Source: Pseudofabraea citricarpa (taxonomy: Eukaryota > Ascomycota > Leotiomycetes > Helotiales > Dermateaceae). From it: DNA of 64,000 bases. Numbering within the stretch: the first letter of the stretch is position 1; the number at the start of each line of letters is the position of its first letter. The translations under genes were made by a program, and so were the position numbers. A model generated the notes under the pieces. It worked only from the letters and a program-made list of their open reading frames with translations. It searched no databases and had not been told where the DNA came from. Shown piece by piece: positions 22,928 through 34,727 of this stretch. The DNA lies in contig JAPWGK010000004.1 in assembly GCA_029641185.1 (NCBI GenBank), positions 62,001-126,000 of the forward strand, given 5' to 3'.

Positions 22928-24383
22928 TCAACTACCAACTTCGCTCGTCTTGGTCTTCTGGTCCTCCATATCCTGGCCAACCAGGTACAAGCGCGGTTCC
23001 GCGCACTTCCCCTGATTGTCTTGAGTGCCAAATGCTCCCTGAGCTCCCTGATCTTCCTGCGCTTCCTGCGTTTCCTGGCATCTATGACCATCCTGGTCTT
23101 GCTTATCATCTGACGCCGGCTCATACATATTGAATGGCAATGAGCGACATTGCCAGCAGCACGGCTTGAATAGCCGTTCCTGATCATCGTCGGGTTTGGA
23201 TAGGAGATCAAGCACCATAACGTTGTGGAGCTTATCTTGAGGATCTTTCGATTGCCAGAAGGGATCACAGTTAGGATGAGCTCCCGGAGACATCCCGCGC
23301 TGGCGGTCGATAAGCCGGCCCAATTCAGATGTAGTCAACGCGAAGAAGTTCGCCTCTTCGTCGATGTCGCGCAAAGTCCTCCAGTAGTTGTTTCCACCTG
23401 GATAGACGGGCCTGGTTGCTGCCGTTAGGTATAGAGGGCATTTTGACCGGCCTAAGGAGATGCCAATCACTGATGGCGCGCCATGTGTCATCCGAAGCCC
23501 CTCCTCAGCCATGGCTCTCTTCACGTCATTCGTGATACTAAGATATCTATCTATGAGAACCAACACGTCAGTGAATGTAACAACAACCATTCGCCTGGGA
23601 AATAGGGAAGCACATACCAAAGGCATCCTTGACTGTGATCTTCTTGGGAACGCCGGAGTAAAGGAACCTAAGGAGCAGTTGGAAAGGGTCCTCAGTTGGG
23701 ATATCGAGTGGCAGAAGGCGATGACTTCTGAGCACACCTGCGAGTTTATTCACGGCACGTTGGACGCCCAGAAAGCGACGTGAACGTTGGTGGTTGCGTT
23801 TTGGCGATTGTGGCTGTTCTGTCGCGAAAAATAGCTCTTTCAGCACATTCAAGGTGAAATTCGTTCGTGTGAGCCAATCCCGAGCTTCGTGCGATGCGAA
23901 ACGCTTATCTTTGGCTTCGATGAGCTTATGCTGAAAGGCGAGGAACTTCACAAGCCGTAGGATGTTGGTATCGCTAGGACGTCGGGGGCTCAAAGAGATA
24001 GCTCGCTTTAATGTGGACAATTGTTGCTCTCGAAATGTGGCCCGTCGGAAATGTCGATCCGATTTCGTTGTTCCATAGTGGAGAATGGGCTCACAAGATG
24101 GAAACTGTTTGCGGTAATTGTAAAGTTCGACGAGGGTATTTTCCTTGAGAGGCTTGAGCTTGTCTGTGTCTGTGTCTGTGGGTTTGGCTTCAGATTTGGC
24201 TTCAGATTTGGCTCTGGTTGAGGCTCTTGCTGTGGCTGTGCAACTCAAGCTCAGACCATGTGCCACATGCTGTGTTGTGTGGAGACGGAAAATCGACGCG
24301 GGGGGAAAGCAAAGGGGGGATAAGCGAAGGGGGGATAAGCGAAGGGGGGATAAGCGAAGGGGGGGTAAGCGAAGGGGGATCAT
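22928..24383 (-). CDS. Conserved-looking protein of unknown function with N-terminal peptide repeats
   Basis: Two exons, 24383-23618 and 23550-22928, 462 aa. The join VKDAF/DRYLSITNDVKRAM uses GTATGT...CATAG. I do not recognise the family. The N-terminus consists of LRLSP repeats encoded by a 15-bp minisatellite that starts right at the ATG; being Arg-rich and acid-free it could act as a mitochondrial presequence. The middle is basic and helical. The C-terminus (about 410-450) is Gln/Glu/Asp-rich (QETQEAQEDQGAQGAFG) and probably disordered. Its 3' end lies about 250 nt from the ATPase start, in the same orientation, and it diverges from the gene at 24753. Confidence 0.7.
24312..24380. repeat. 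15-bp minisatellite over the N-terminus of the 22928-24383 gene
   Basis: Four to five tandem copies of a GGGGGGATAAGCGAA unit on the plus strand. On the minus strand each copy adds the five residues LRLSP in frame just after the start codon. The G-rich strand could also form quadruplexes. Confidence 0.85.
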
Positions 24384-24752
24384 CTTCACGACAACACCAA
24401 AGTCATGAAGATAGATCTATATCTCTGAGCACTACCATCTACATACATATATGTCGGCTGGTTCCTCATTTTCGCCCTCTGAACCCCTCTCTTTCTTTCC
24501 TGCTTGTTCCTTCTTTTTGAATCATGCATGCAGCGAACCTGTCCAGCTTTCTAGCATAGATACCAACGAGTGAGCCATGACAGTCAGCCACTTGCTGCCT
24601 TCCATCTTGCTCTCTATGCTTGCTTCCGTAGTTCACTGATTTCTAGCGTTGCCGCTAACGATTAAGCGAGATGTAACAAACGATAAATATGCAGTCTGTC
24701 GTCAATTCGTCATGTCTGCTTTCTCCTTCAGACAGTCCAGCGCAGTTGAACC
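24384..24752. other. Divergent intergenic region between two unknown genes
   Basis: About 370 nt between the head-to-head genes starting at 24383 (-) and 24753 (+), long enough to serve as a shared promoter. No binding sites are supported. Confidence 0.4.
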
Positions 24753-26095
24753 ATGTCCTGCATAATACAAACACCCAAGCTCGCCAGCCTGCGGCTGCAA
24801 TATTATGCAGCATCAGCCACCCCTTTCCGTGCAACCAAAGGCCCGGCATCCTTCGCTAATCGCCTCGCCCGCACTCTCCCGTTACAGTCACCACTACTGT
24901 CACTATCCATCACACGATCATGGTCGCTACTACGAACACGCCAATTCAAGAAAACAGATGATGTAAGACAGACCACAGACCGCCCCGTTCTTCTTCCATC
25001 TTTTGCATATTGCAGTTTGCTAACCTGCATGGTCAGTCACTCCCTGCAACACAGTTTGATGCATGCTCCTTTATTAAGCAGACCGACTTCTCGAACCCAA
25101 TCCATGTAGCAAGGGTCTATCTTGAGATCTCACGCCATCGATTTGGAGTGGATTTCCCAAACGGTGCTTTCTGGCAGAATGGGAACGAGATGCGTGAATG
25201 CCCGTTGCCTATTGTCATCAAGCCATCCACCACAGCTGCACAAAAAGCGTTTGGGACCCCACAGTGCCGCGGTATGATAATGCTTGGCTGTATGTTCTTG
25301 CCCGGTATCACACCTCCTAATTCCTGCCATATTCTCCTTGCAACAATTGGCCAACCTGTGGGGACGCTCTTTGTAACCCAGCCCATCCGCTTCAAGCCGC
25401 TTACCGATAATGAAAAGGGAATGATCAATCCGATTGGTACGAAAGATGTCCACCCCCTAACCAACACGGAGTTCGAAGCTAACATTTGTGAAGGGCGAGA
25501 TTTTCAAACAGAAGATTATGTGGCACAACAATATAGGGTTACCCGGAAACATAATTATTTCGAAGATTACCACGAGGAAGAGTATCCATGGACATTCCTT
25601 GAGTACCGTCTTAAGGAAGCCGCTAAACGTAGGATTCGAGAGATCGAAAAGCCTGGTCACAACAAGACCTGGTTAGCAAAGGTGGGTACAACCGACAACT
25701 TTGACGGGATACAGATGCCGCTAAAGTATTTTTATTGCAAAGAATGCACACATCGCAATGCTATTGAACAGATCAATATCCCTTGGGAGGACCTAATTGT
25801 CATGTACGACTTATTGGTGTCAGATGCTCACAAAGCCAACCTCGACTTAAACAGTTGCTTTGAGCTGCGGAGAAGTCTCCCTGCCAGATATATTGATATG
25901 GTAGAGGAAAGCTGCTGGTACTTGGGATCAGAGCCAGAAGATGAGGAAGACGAGGCAGCCAAGATAACCAAGGCAAACAAGGCAACTTCCAAAACAGATT
26001 TTACAAAGGGGAATTGCCTGGGCGAGGAGCCAGAATCGAAGGCAGGTGGAGACTGTGTGAAAGAGGAGTGCGCAAAGGAAAATTCTGTGGAGTAA
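24753..26095 (+). CDS. Protein of unknown function, possibly mitochondrial
   Basis: Two-exon model: 24753-24962, an intron 24963-25015 (GTAAGA...TTGCAG, 53 nt), then 25016-26095, 429 aa. Both exons are in phase 0, joining QFKKTDD to FANLHGQSLP. The N-terminal exon is Arg/Ser/Leu-rich with almost no acids, like an organelle presequence. The main part contains VYLEISRHRFGVDFPNG and a CKECTHRNAIEQ segment with a CxxC pair. The last 80 residues are Glu/Lys-rich and low-complexity. I do not recognise the family. If the intron is wrong, the main frame would lack a convincing ATG, since its first in-frame start is a TTG. Confidence 0.65.
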
Positions 26096-29000
26096 AACTA
26101 TGGTGTCTCTACTTGAAATCCTTGTTCTTGCCGATGGGAACAAAGAGCGACAAGCAAAGTGATGGAGCAGTTGTTAGAATCATATGTAAAGTAGAAAAAC
26201 AATCCAATTCTCTCCCCTCTCTTGCCTCCTGTTTACTCTTATAAAGCTTTGCAATAATCCCTATATGTAAACTGGTTTTAATTACTACTTTAAATCTCAT
26301 CTATGGTTGGTTTTCGACGGAAATTCTTTAGAGCGTCTATGTCAGGGGTATGGTCACCAGGTATCTCACACACATGCTGGTGTCTACATTACTGGATATA
26401 TCTGATTATTTATTAGAAGAGAGTGACTTTTAGTCTTGTTATTAATTAGACCATGGGATATATATAAAACCCCAACTCTAATCTTTTATTTCCGTCTAGG
26501 AACTGAAGTCTTCTATATCAAAACCCCATCTGGGCTTTCTTTTCGAAAGATAGGGGTTAAGCGAGGCGAGGTTAGCCGAACGAACGCATGAAAACCCACT
26601 TCACTTTATCAAATGATAGAAACCTACTTATGCTAAGCTTATAAATTTGTACCAGATATATACTCTCTCCTTCCCTTTAATATGACTTTTCAGTCGTGGC
26701 TTATAGTATAAGGTGGCAGAATGCAAGACATATCCTTAGATTGAATCGGAATCTCAGAAACTTCGCTTATTTTCGCGAAAATCCGAAAATCTCTGGCTCG
26801 CAAAAAGATTGTGCCCTGGTTAGGCTCCGTCACTGGCAAGTTCAATATTGGTCAGCCTTCGCCGTTTTGTAATCTTGCTGACTGGGGCCTTATACTAACG
26901 CTATCTGTACTGCCACATAGCCCGTTTACAACCAAATCAGGTCAGATTCATGCCAGATCTATTTAGGGATACTCAGTTATTAGAAACATTAAAAAAGAAA
27001 CAGCCCAGTCAAAACAGGTAATTCCAGCTAAAAGTGTCTATACCCAGTTGAGATACCTTTGGTAGAAATCACTTCCACTATCGCTACTTTACGCAATTCA
27101 GGACGTAACAAAGAGAACGAGGAAGAATTCTGACTTTGGGATTACACACTAGTCTATATGAAAAGAGCAGGTTACTAAGAACCCGAAGCAAAACCAACCT
27201 TTAACAGCTTAACAAGTTGATAATATAAGAAGACGTGATAAATAATCTGCGAAGTTGTCTGCCCTGTCTTTTGATTGTAGAATTCCTTCTCACTTTATGG
27301 AAATCCTTGTGTCGCTTAATTAATTCCGCATAGGCAACTGATCATATATCTTCGGCTCTTATAGCCTTTATCTGCAAAGAAAAGTTTTCCATTTATCTAT
27401 CAAACACTAATAATCACTTATTATCTATAGTAGAACTATATGGGAGATAAATTAGCTCTAAACCAGCCAAAGCGAGGATCAAGACTCCACCACAAGCAAG
27501 TACAACAGCTAGAAATATAATCTTAGTAATAAAAGAGTCTACTTGAATGAAATAAGAGGAAAGGTCGAAAATATGCCGCTCTGCGCTTTGTGGCTATATC
27601 TTTATTCTCTTCTATAGTGATAATAACTTGGTATTATAGTATAGGTGTGGTTCGCTTCCTTCTTCTATATGAAGCAACTTGTAATCTTAAACTGCGCGTG
27701 GAAGAAATTTCCATAGAATAGAAGTAAGTGTAGCAAGTTTTGGGTTGCTGTTCAGATACATGTAGCGAGACACCACAGCTAAATCTTTTAAGATCAACCA
27801 TCTCTCATTCTATCATGCTCTGGCAGTTGTTCTAAAAATTTGGACCGTGTCTGCTCGTTGTTGGTTGACATCCATGAGATCTGAGAGTATGTACCCTTTT
27901 GTGTTGTTTCTGCAGATATTATCACTTATGTTTCTGGTCAGTGATTTCTACCTTGGTTAACCATCTTGTCTCATGCATATGCTACACCAGCTGTAAACGA
28001 GGAATATTGCAATCAAGAGGCACGAAAATAAATATGAAATATTATTTTTTTTTGTCTTCGGATCCAGAATCCCTGACTGGTAGTTGAGTCTGGACTCGGT
28101 TAGTTTCTCTCTAATCCCTCTTGGTTAAACCTAAGAACTGCTAAAGAGAACCGAGAACAAGCTCCAAGCCCACGATGATACGTCGGCATATATTAGGCGA
28201 GGAAGAGAAGACATTTCCTCGTAATCCCAAACCCCCCATATGAGATGATTCATTCGACCTGGAGTCAACTGTCTTACAGCCATTCAGTAAGACCACAGAG
28301 GCCTATTATAATAACACAGGTCTTTACGGCAAAAGACTGGTATTTTTAAACACGTATGGCTACCGTGTCTAATTATTGATCCCCATTCTCGGGTCCTCGA
28401 CGCCATTCAATGCGTCGTTGTCATGCTGAGAAGTGCCAAGATCCTCCATGAAAGCTGTGGTAAACATCTTAATGCGGAGACTGATATACCGCCCTTTCGC
28501 AAAACACTACCGCCTCTTATGCCCAATGACATTCTCGAGCGCATACCCCTCACTTTCCGAATCTAAGCCTCATTGATCGCGTCGCTTCGCAGCTGCTTAC
28601 TGGATGTTGGGTTTGCACTGGATACTCTTAAAATATGGAAGGATTTCTGAGAAGAAGAGTTGGTGGCATGGGGCTCGCAAGCCATGGGCAGAAAGTGGTT
28701 GGGAGACTGGTTGGTTAGATATTTGCTGGTTCACATAGTAGTTTTCATAGACGAGGAGGCCTTGCGAACAACCGACCTCTGGAGGTCAAATCGAGGCGAG
28801 CAAATCTTGCAGAAAGGAGAGTTCAAAAGAGACAAAGGCAAAGATGGGAATGCCGAGTCTAATAGGCTACTGAGCTTAGACCATTTACTTTAGTCCTGTG
28901 CTATCAGCGGGATCTCAACGAAGCCGAGTTAGCTCTTCTTGGGTAACATGGGTCTCCCTCCCAAGCGAGCAAAACCCAGAAGAGCGAGCGATCTTCTGCT

Positions 29001-29444
29001 GCGCTGTACTAATAAGCTGCTGCTTCCTCAGCACGATAATCAAGAATTGCACTGCCGAATAATCCCTTCCACGCCTCGTCAGCCAATGCAAACAATCTCT
29101 TGCTCCAGAGCGGATCATGTGACCCCACAATTTGCTTGCAGTGCCGCACGAGGATCGCCGAGTGCTCGTAATTAACGCCACCAGCTCGATGATTTTCCAG
29201 CCAACGTGCCAGCTCACGTCAGACACACTGGCCCATGGTGATAAGTCGACATGCGCCCACCCGACCGCCCATGTTTGAGACCTGAAGCTCTATTCTTCAA
29301 CTGCATGGCCTCCATCCATCCACCCATCCATCAATCCATCCCTCCATCCTCTTCAAAGACGTCGCATCCAACCTCACAGCAGCTGCATATAGTTCGCTTT
29401 ACCGCCAGTGACAGCTTTCCCCACATCCCACGTTGATCCGGACC
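26096..29444. other. AT-rich gene desert, probable RIP-decayed repeat
   Basis: About 3.3 kb without a supported gene. From about 26250 to 28100 the sequence is strongly AT-rich, full of TA steps and stops in every frame, unlike the flanks. That is the look of repeat DNA mutated by RIP, though no transposase or reverse transcriptase frame is readable. 28380-29440 returns to ordinary composition. The frame at 28660-28893 (+) could be a small or remnant gene but has no family features. Confidence 0.5.
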
Positions 29445-30260
29445 ATGTCGCGACGCACAGTCTTCACAACCATCACCCCCCTCCCTGCGGGCATCTCCCG
29501 TGCGACCGTCATTGAGACCCTTCACGACCACAAAGAGATGATAGACCTGGGACCTTCGCACGAGGAGCGGCATCGCATCAAATCGCCTCCTGAGGCCACG
29601 CCCGAGGAGTACCACTGCACCTGGTATCAGATCACCGACAAGGTCGCTTATCTCCCGGCGAACATGATGACGGGCAAGGTGCACTTCAAGGCATGTTTCC
29701 ACGACCTTGCGAACGGCATGCAGACGCATGTCTATGCGCCCATGGGGCTCGATATCAAGCAGAAGTGGACGCTGGGGGGGACGTTGCCGGGGGAGCCGAT
29801 CCAGCCGGTCGAGATTGGCTACGGGGTCCCCATCTCGGGCCTGTATCTGAGGGAGGACGTCGAGATGAAGTGCAATTTCCTCGTCACCAAGTTTGTCAAG
29901 AAGACGCTGAAGCAGAGTCTGCAGGCCCTGGTGGCAAGGTTGATTGTCAGGTCGCAGCTGGTCGAGGCATCCGAGGCCAATCGTCGCCTCACATACGATC
30001 CGTATCGAAGCACCATGATGTCGGCCCCTCTCTCTCCTCCCATCTCTGAGCCGGGAAAGGAGCCGCCGCAGTGGTTCCTGGAGGCTCGACAAGAGGCCGC
30101 GGATGAGAAGTTCAGGGCCAGTTATCCGCAGTACGGGCCACCGAAGTCGCAATCGCAATCGCAGCCGCAGTCGCCGCAGCATCCGCCGATAAGTGAGATG
30201 GCAGCCGAGACGAGGAATACTGGCCACGGCCACGGCCAGGGTCTTGTCGAGCTTCCGTAG
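29445..30260 (+). CDS. DUF7053 family protein
   Basis: Single exon, 271 aa. The ATG at 29445 is used; an in-frame TTG 12 bases upstream is not. The protein begins SRRTVFTTITPLPAGISR and contains ATPEEYHCTWYQITDKVAYLP, HVYAPMGLDIKQKWTLGG and GLYLREDVEMKCN, which I recognise as the fungal DUF7053 domain (about residues 2-180). The domain's function is unknown. Its alternating strand pattern and single-domain layout resemble START/SRPBCC-like lipid-binding folds, but that is speculation. The C-terminal 90 residues are Pro/Gln/Ser-rich and end in His/Gly repeats, probably disordered. A 326-codon open frame on the opposite strand is a GC-driven shadow. Confidence 0.87.
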   Translation: MSRRTVFTTITPLPAGISRATVIETLHDHKEMIDLGPSHEERHRIKSPPEATPEEYHCTWYQITDKVAYLPANMMTGKVHFKACFHDLANGMQTHVYAPMGLDIKQKWTLGGTLPGEPIQPVEIGYGVPISGLYLREDVEMKCNFLVTKFVKKTLKQSLQALVARLIVRSQLVEASEANRRLTYDPYRSTMMSAPLSPPISEPGKEPPQWFLEARQEAADEKFRASYPQYGPPKSQSQSQPQSPQHPPISEMAAETRNTGHGHGQGLVELP

Positions 30261-31434
30261 CTGAAAGGTGGGTAGGAAATCAAACAAGGAAATTCTCATG
30301 ATATATCCCAAATCCTGTACAAGTATACTGCTTCAAGGCGTAATGGCGTCAGGGGAGTAAAATGGACGGTGACATGGTGGTGGTGGCCTCTGGCGTTAGG
30401 ACTCAATGAGTTTGAAGGAATTCACAACGGGTGTTTAAAATGCTTTTGCTATACACTTAAAACAAAAATTTAAATCCTGAGACCTCAAGCTTCTGGGCCT
30501 TTTTAGTCTGGTGATAAGTAGTCAAAGCGGCATATAGCAAGCTTTCACTTATTATGTTATATGAATTAAGAGTTAGAATTAAGTGACGAGAATGAAATTC
30601 ATCTGGTCTACTAAATAAATTGCAAGGAACTCAAATAAGTCCTATACGACTAACTTCCACTAAGTGATTGCGGGGATAGCTTCTGGAAGATTATAGCAGA
30701 CCGATTATCACAACTTAATAGATATTTTTCTGCTGACAATGTGTCGAGGTAATCTAAGTACCCTTCAAGATTGCAAGGCTGTAGCTACAGTGGCAGAAAT
30801 CTCTTGCTTCACACCAATTAAGAGACGACAAATGATAGCGAAATTTTTCAATTTCAATAACGACATAGAAAATTCAGGATTAATTGTCACAGAATTTTGC
30901 TATTAACATCTCATTCCAGTTCATGTAAGCTCGGTATTTTAGGAACGCAGAAAGCTTGCCTAAAACCCGCCAAAAAAGATTTAGGGATATAGCCAAAGAC
31001 ATCAAATATACAATAATACCATATCACAAAAAGAAAAGAAAAGAAGCTTTAACTTAAGGGGAAAGGCGAGGTAGAATTTCTACAGTCGATCAGCCAAAAT
31101 CATCTGCTATCAAAAGAGCTAGTTTATAGTTGTCAGGTCTTTTGGGGGCTCGTGGCTCCAGCTGATCGATATATTTTAGAGAGGATTATACAACAGGATA
31201 TTCTAAAGCCCTCAAACATGCAAATGAACAGGTTAAAAAAAAATATGAGAATCTAGAACTCAATTAAAAGTAGTTGTTATTTCTTGTCTATCGCGGGTAT
31301 TTTGCCTCATATGGATAAGGGTGCCATAAGCGAGCCACTTTTATGTGGATAGCCGCATCTGCCGATTCCAGGACCAGGACTACTTTGCTCCACCGCCAAA
31401 TTTCTTCGCGATGACTCCTCACAGTTCATGATGA
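30261..31434. other. AT-rich intergenic stretch
   Basis: About 1.2 kb, AT-rich from 30420 to 31280 with stops in all frames. It may be another RIP-affected remnant. No gene or RNA seen. Confidence 0.5.
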
Positions 31435-31500
31435 ATGCACATCCCGTTGAAGAGGATCTCAGGTAGAAAAGATCTGACGGCGGAGATCTCCCGGTTGAGT

Positions 31501-33109
31501 ATGTCCGTAGCCCGGAAGTTTCCACAAAATCAAGCCACTAAAAGCTGTTGGACCTGCAGGCGTAAGCACCCCTCCTACCCCTCCTCCCCGCCTCGTCCCA
31601 AAGGCAGACCAAATCCTAACATGGCTCCCAGAGCGCAAGATTGGTTGCGATAAATCATTGCCGTTATGCCAGAATTGTGTGCGCACCAAGCGGCTTTGCG
31701 GAGGATATAATATCAAGCTCCAATGGCCCGAGTCCGGCGATGGCCGAAGGCCAGTATTAGCTTGGGAGAGTGAAAGCTCACAATACATACGTTCTGGGTC
31801 AGCTCAACAATCTGGAGATTACCATTTTCTTAACACGACCTATGAGGATTTTTTATTATGCATACCCTCCGACTCGTACTTGTTCGATCAGAAGACCTTC
31901 TCACTTCATGGGCACCAACCAAGCCCTTCGCGAAGTCTACCATTTGGCTATGAGACCTCGCTTACAAAGAAGGATGGCAGGTTCTTGTCTTATTGTGAGT
32001 AATACCACTTACTTGATCATGAATTCTTTCTCAAACATATTTCAGATCATCATGTGGTGTCCCGAATGATCACTAGCATCGACGATGGCCTGAATGGTTT
32101 TCGGACTGTCCTTCTCCCGAATGCTCTTTCGAGTCAATCTCTAGCTTCTCAGAGTCTTCGACAAGCAATATTAGCTCTCTCAGCCTTCCATTCCAGTGGC
32201 CATGAGCAGGCCATTCCCTACAAGATTTCAGCTATGCGACTTCTTCATAGGTCTATCCATTCAAATGAGGATGGCCGCGTTGCTCAGATTGCCGCATGTA
32301 TGATGCTATGCGTGGGCGATGTTTTTGACTCGGCGGATGGCTCTTGGTATACCCACCTCACAGCCGCGAAGATCTTGCGCAATAACCTAGCCACTCCAGC
32401 GCAGAAGAACGGCTTCATTGATTCATGGCTTGCATACCACGATGTGCTAGCAAACTTCAGTTGTCCCGGCCCCAAAAGAGTGTCAAGCGGTCCAATTAAA
32501 CTTCCAAGTCAGGGAGACGACAAAGATATCATTATCGGGTCTTTGGGCTGCTCTCTTCAAGTCCTCCAATGTATAGCATGTATCAATAGCCTTTCAAATT
32601 TGCTGAGCCAGAACGATACGAAAGAATTGCCAGCCGAATACACATCATACCCTGATATACTTCTAGAGATGATCACTTCCTTGCGCCAACGGCACCCTGT
32701 CGTAGAAGATATCGAGACCGGGGTTCTAGACGCGAAAAGGATCCTGCAGACCGCTGAGTTATATCGCACGGCGACCGAGATCTACTTGCGACGCTCTGTC
32801 ATGTCGACACCCTCGCAATCCTTCGAAGTTCAACAACTCGTCAACTTCACGCTTGACACCATCGAAAACCTGGGCATCTGCACGAGTCCCTGGCCGGTTT
32901 TCATGGCTGCATGTGAGGTCATCCACGATGAGCAACGGATCCGGGTTCTGAGAGCGCTCGACAGGATGCGAGTCGAGCGAAGGATAGGCAATATCGAGAT
33001 CATGAGAGGCATTATTGAAGGGTTTTGGAAGAAACAAGACCTCGGAAATACCGACGTCGACTGGAGGGAGGTTGCTGATCTCCAAGGTCACGTGCCTAGC
33101 TTTATCTGA
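31501..33109 (+). CDS. Zn2Cys6 fungal transcription factor
   Basis: Three exons: 31501-31561, 31632-31994 and 32046-33109, 495 aa. An in-frame ATG at 31435 would add 22 residues. Splicing exon 1 to exon 2 (C/AG codon) creates the complete binuclear zinc cluster with CxxCx6Cx6CxxCx6C spacing (CWTCRQRKIGCDK, then CQNCVRTKRLC), at about residues 16-42. The second join gives LSYYHHVVSRMITSIDDGLN. The remaining 350 residues are helical and match the fungal-specific regulator domain type Fungal_trans_2, with QAILALSAFHSSG and FIDSWLAYHDVLANF. It should be a nuclear DNA-binding regulator recognising CGG-type half sites. No metabolic cluster lies beside it, so its targets are unknown. It is flanked on the left by an AT-rich block. 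Confidence 0.92.
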
Positions 33110-34133
33110 CACGGATCCTGCCATGGATGCATCGGTTCCAGGCTTGTCAGATTGTTCATAGGAAAAACAATACTCGGAATCTTGCTTCTTCCTCTATACC
33201 CAGCAAAGATTGAGAAAGATTTTTCAGGGAAATGGGCAGGGGTATGCGACGTCTGGTTTGGGGCTTAAACTTGCTCTAGATAGATCTGCTTTAGAAATTT
33301 GGTCTTAGTTCGTCCTCTCAATATGTTGCTTGGATATCCGATTATCAAGCTTTTGAAATCCTGCCTATTGCCTTGATTTGTTGCTTTTTGATCTTTGCTT
33401 GGTCAAAGTAAGAAAAGTGGGAACCACTCCGGGTATTTTAGGGGCTTTCTAAATCGGGTTCGTCGTTGATAGGACGACACTGTCAGAACCGGCGGCTTCT
33501 TTATGCTACTAGCCGTGGAACCTTTCTGGAAGAATGGACTAAGTGCTACTATCGTTCTGGAATATTCTCTAGACAGGTCACATCGGAAGAAAATGACAAT
33601 GAAAACAAACTTCTAGTTCTCGAAGTCTTCCTCATGTGGACCTCAAACCCCACAGACGAACAGAGCATAAAAGATTCACCAGAAAGAAAAATGTTTCTTC
33701 TGAGTCAATAATTCCCAAATCTCCTATTGGATGGCGACACAAACAGTTGTGCCTCTTGGTCAATAGTGTGGATCAACGAGTACTTTTTTCACTACCCTAT
33801 AATAGGCATATATATTTTACGCTTACCAAGAGAGCAATCTAAATCTATTCATCCTACCATCTCAAGGTCATTCTTGCAATCTGAAACTAACATATCAAAA
33901 GAGGTTTTACTGTATCCAATTCATGAACGCTTTCTTTGATGCTCAGACATGTCTCATGTCAACCAACAAACTGTGTCTCAAAAAAGTCAATGGTGTAACC
34001 AAGAACACGACAAAGAAAAAGAATTCTTACAAGAGTCAATTTTAGAGAAACTTTGCACAGAGCAATATATCTTTCAAAGGCGCTCTCTGGACTTGGCATT
34101 CAGTCTCCAGAATCAGAATCAGATATCAGCAAC
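33110..34133. other. Intergenic, AT-leaning
   Basis: About 1 kb. Open frames at 33466-33842 and 33949-34293 have no family features. The latter overlaps the next gene in another frame. Confidence 0.45.
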
Positions 34134-34727
34134 ATGGGATCGAAACTACAGAAATTCTTCGGCTTCAAGCCCCATCCCCAACCCCGGCGACAACAGAAAC
34201 CTGCAACAAGAAGCTCCGATTCTCAGTCTTCGAAGAGAAGTCCCACATCACAAACCGAGCGAGTTCAGCAGACGAGGGCCTATGATTCGATGAAGCGCAC
34301 TTCAGATAAAGAGAGGAGCCATCAAGATGAATCACCAAGTCATCCAGCACACAATCAACCCGGTATTGTCTCGACAACAAATCTCACTCAGATCCCGCCT
34401 CCTCCCGAGACTCCGCAGAAAGACTCCTCGGGACCAGTCTGCTTCGAGGAGGAAGACATCACGGCAGCGGCACACCTCTTCCGCGATCACGATCACGTCC
34501 TTAACGAGTTCCAGATCAGGGAATGCGCGGTAGAGTTCCTCAAGGAATATATTCAGTATCTCTCTAGCCATGTAGCATCGGCTCAACGACCGGATATCGA
34601 AGCACACGTTGTGGATGTGCCGTATCGACCGAAGCGTTGGGAAAATATCAGAGACGAGTTGTGTGGTCAAGGGATTGAGTTTGTGGATGAAAGATATCTG
34701 GATGAGTTGACTTATCAGTACTATTAG
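34134..34727 (+). CDS. Small protein of unknown function
   Basis: Frame open from 34053; I prefer the ATG at 34134, giving 197 aa beginning GSKLQKFFGFKPH. The Gly2-Ser-Lys context is compatible with N-myristoylation, but this is only a hint. Residues about 15-105 are Ser/Pro/Gln-rich and disordered. The C-terminal 95 residues (ITAAAHLFRDHDHVLNEFQ, FLKEYIQYLSSHVAS, VPYRPKRWENIRDELCG) look like a compact helical domain I do not recognise. Using the upstream ATG gives 224 aa. Confidence 0.55.
   Translation: MGSKLQKFFGFKPHPQPRRQQKPATRSSDSQSSKRSPTSQTERVQQTRAYDSMKRTSDKERSHQDESPSHPAHNQPGIVSTTNLTQIPPPPETPQKDSSGPVCFEEEDITAAAHLFRDHDHVLNEFQIRECAVEFLKEYIQYLSSHVASAQRPDIEAHVVDVPYRPKRWENIRDELCGQGIEFVDERYLDELTYQYY

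Noticed and set aside
29331..30311. 326-codon open frame on the minus strand over the DUF7053 gene
   Set aside because: It is the antisense shadow of a GC-rich coding sequence, very rich in Arg and Leu, with no family features. The plus strand carries a recognised domain.
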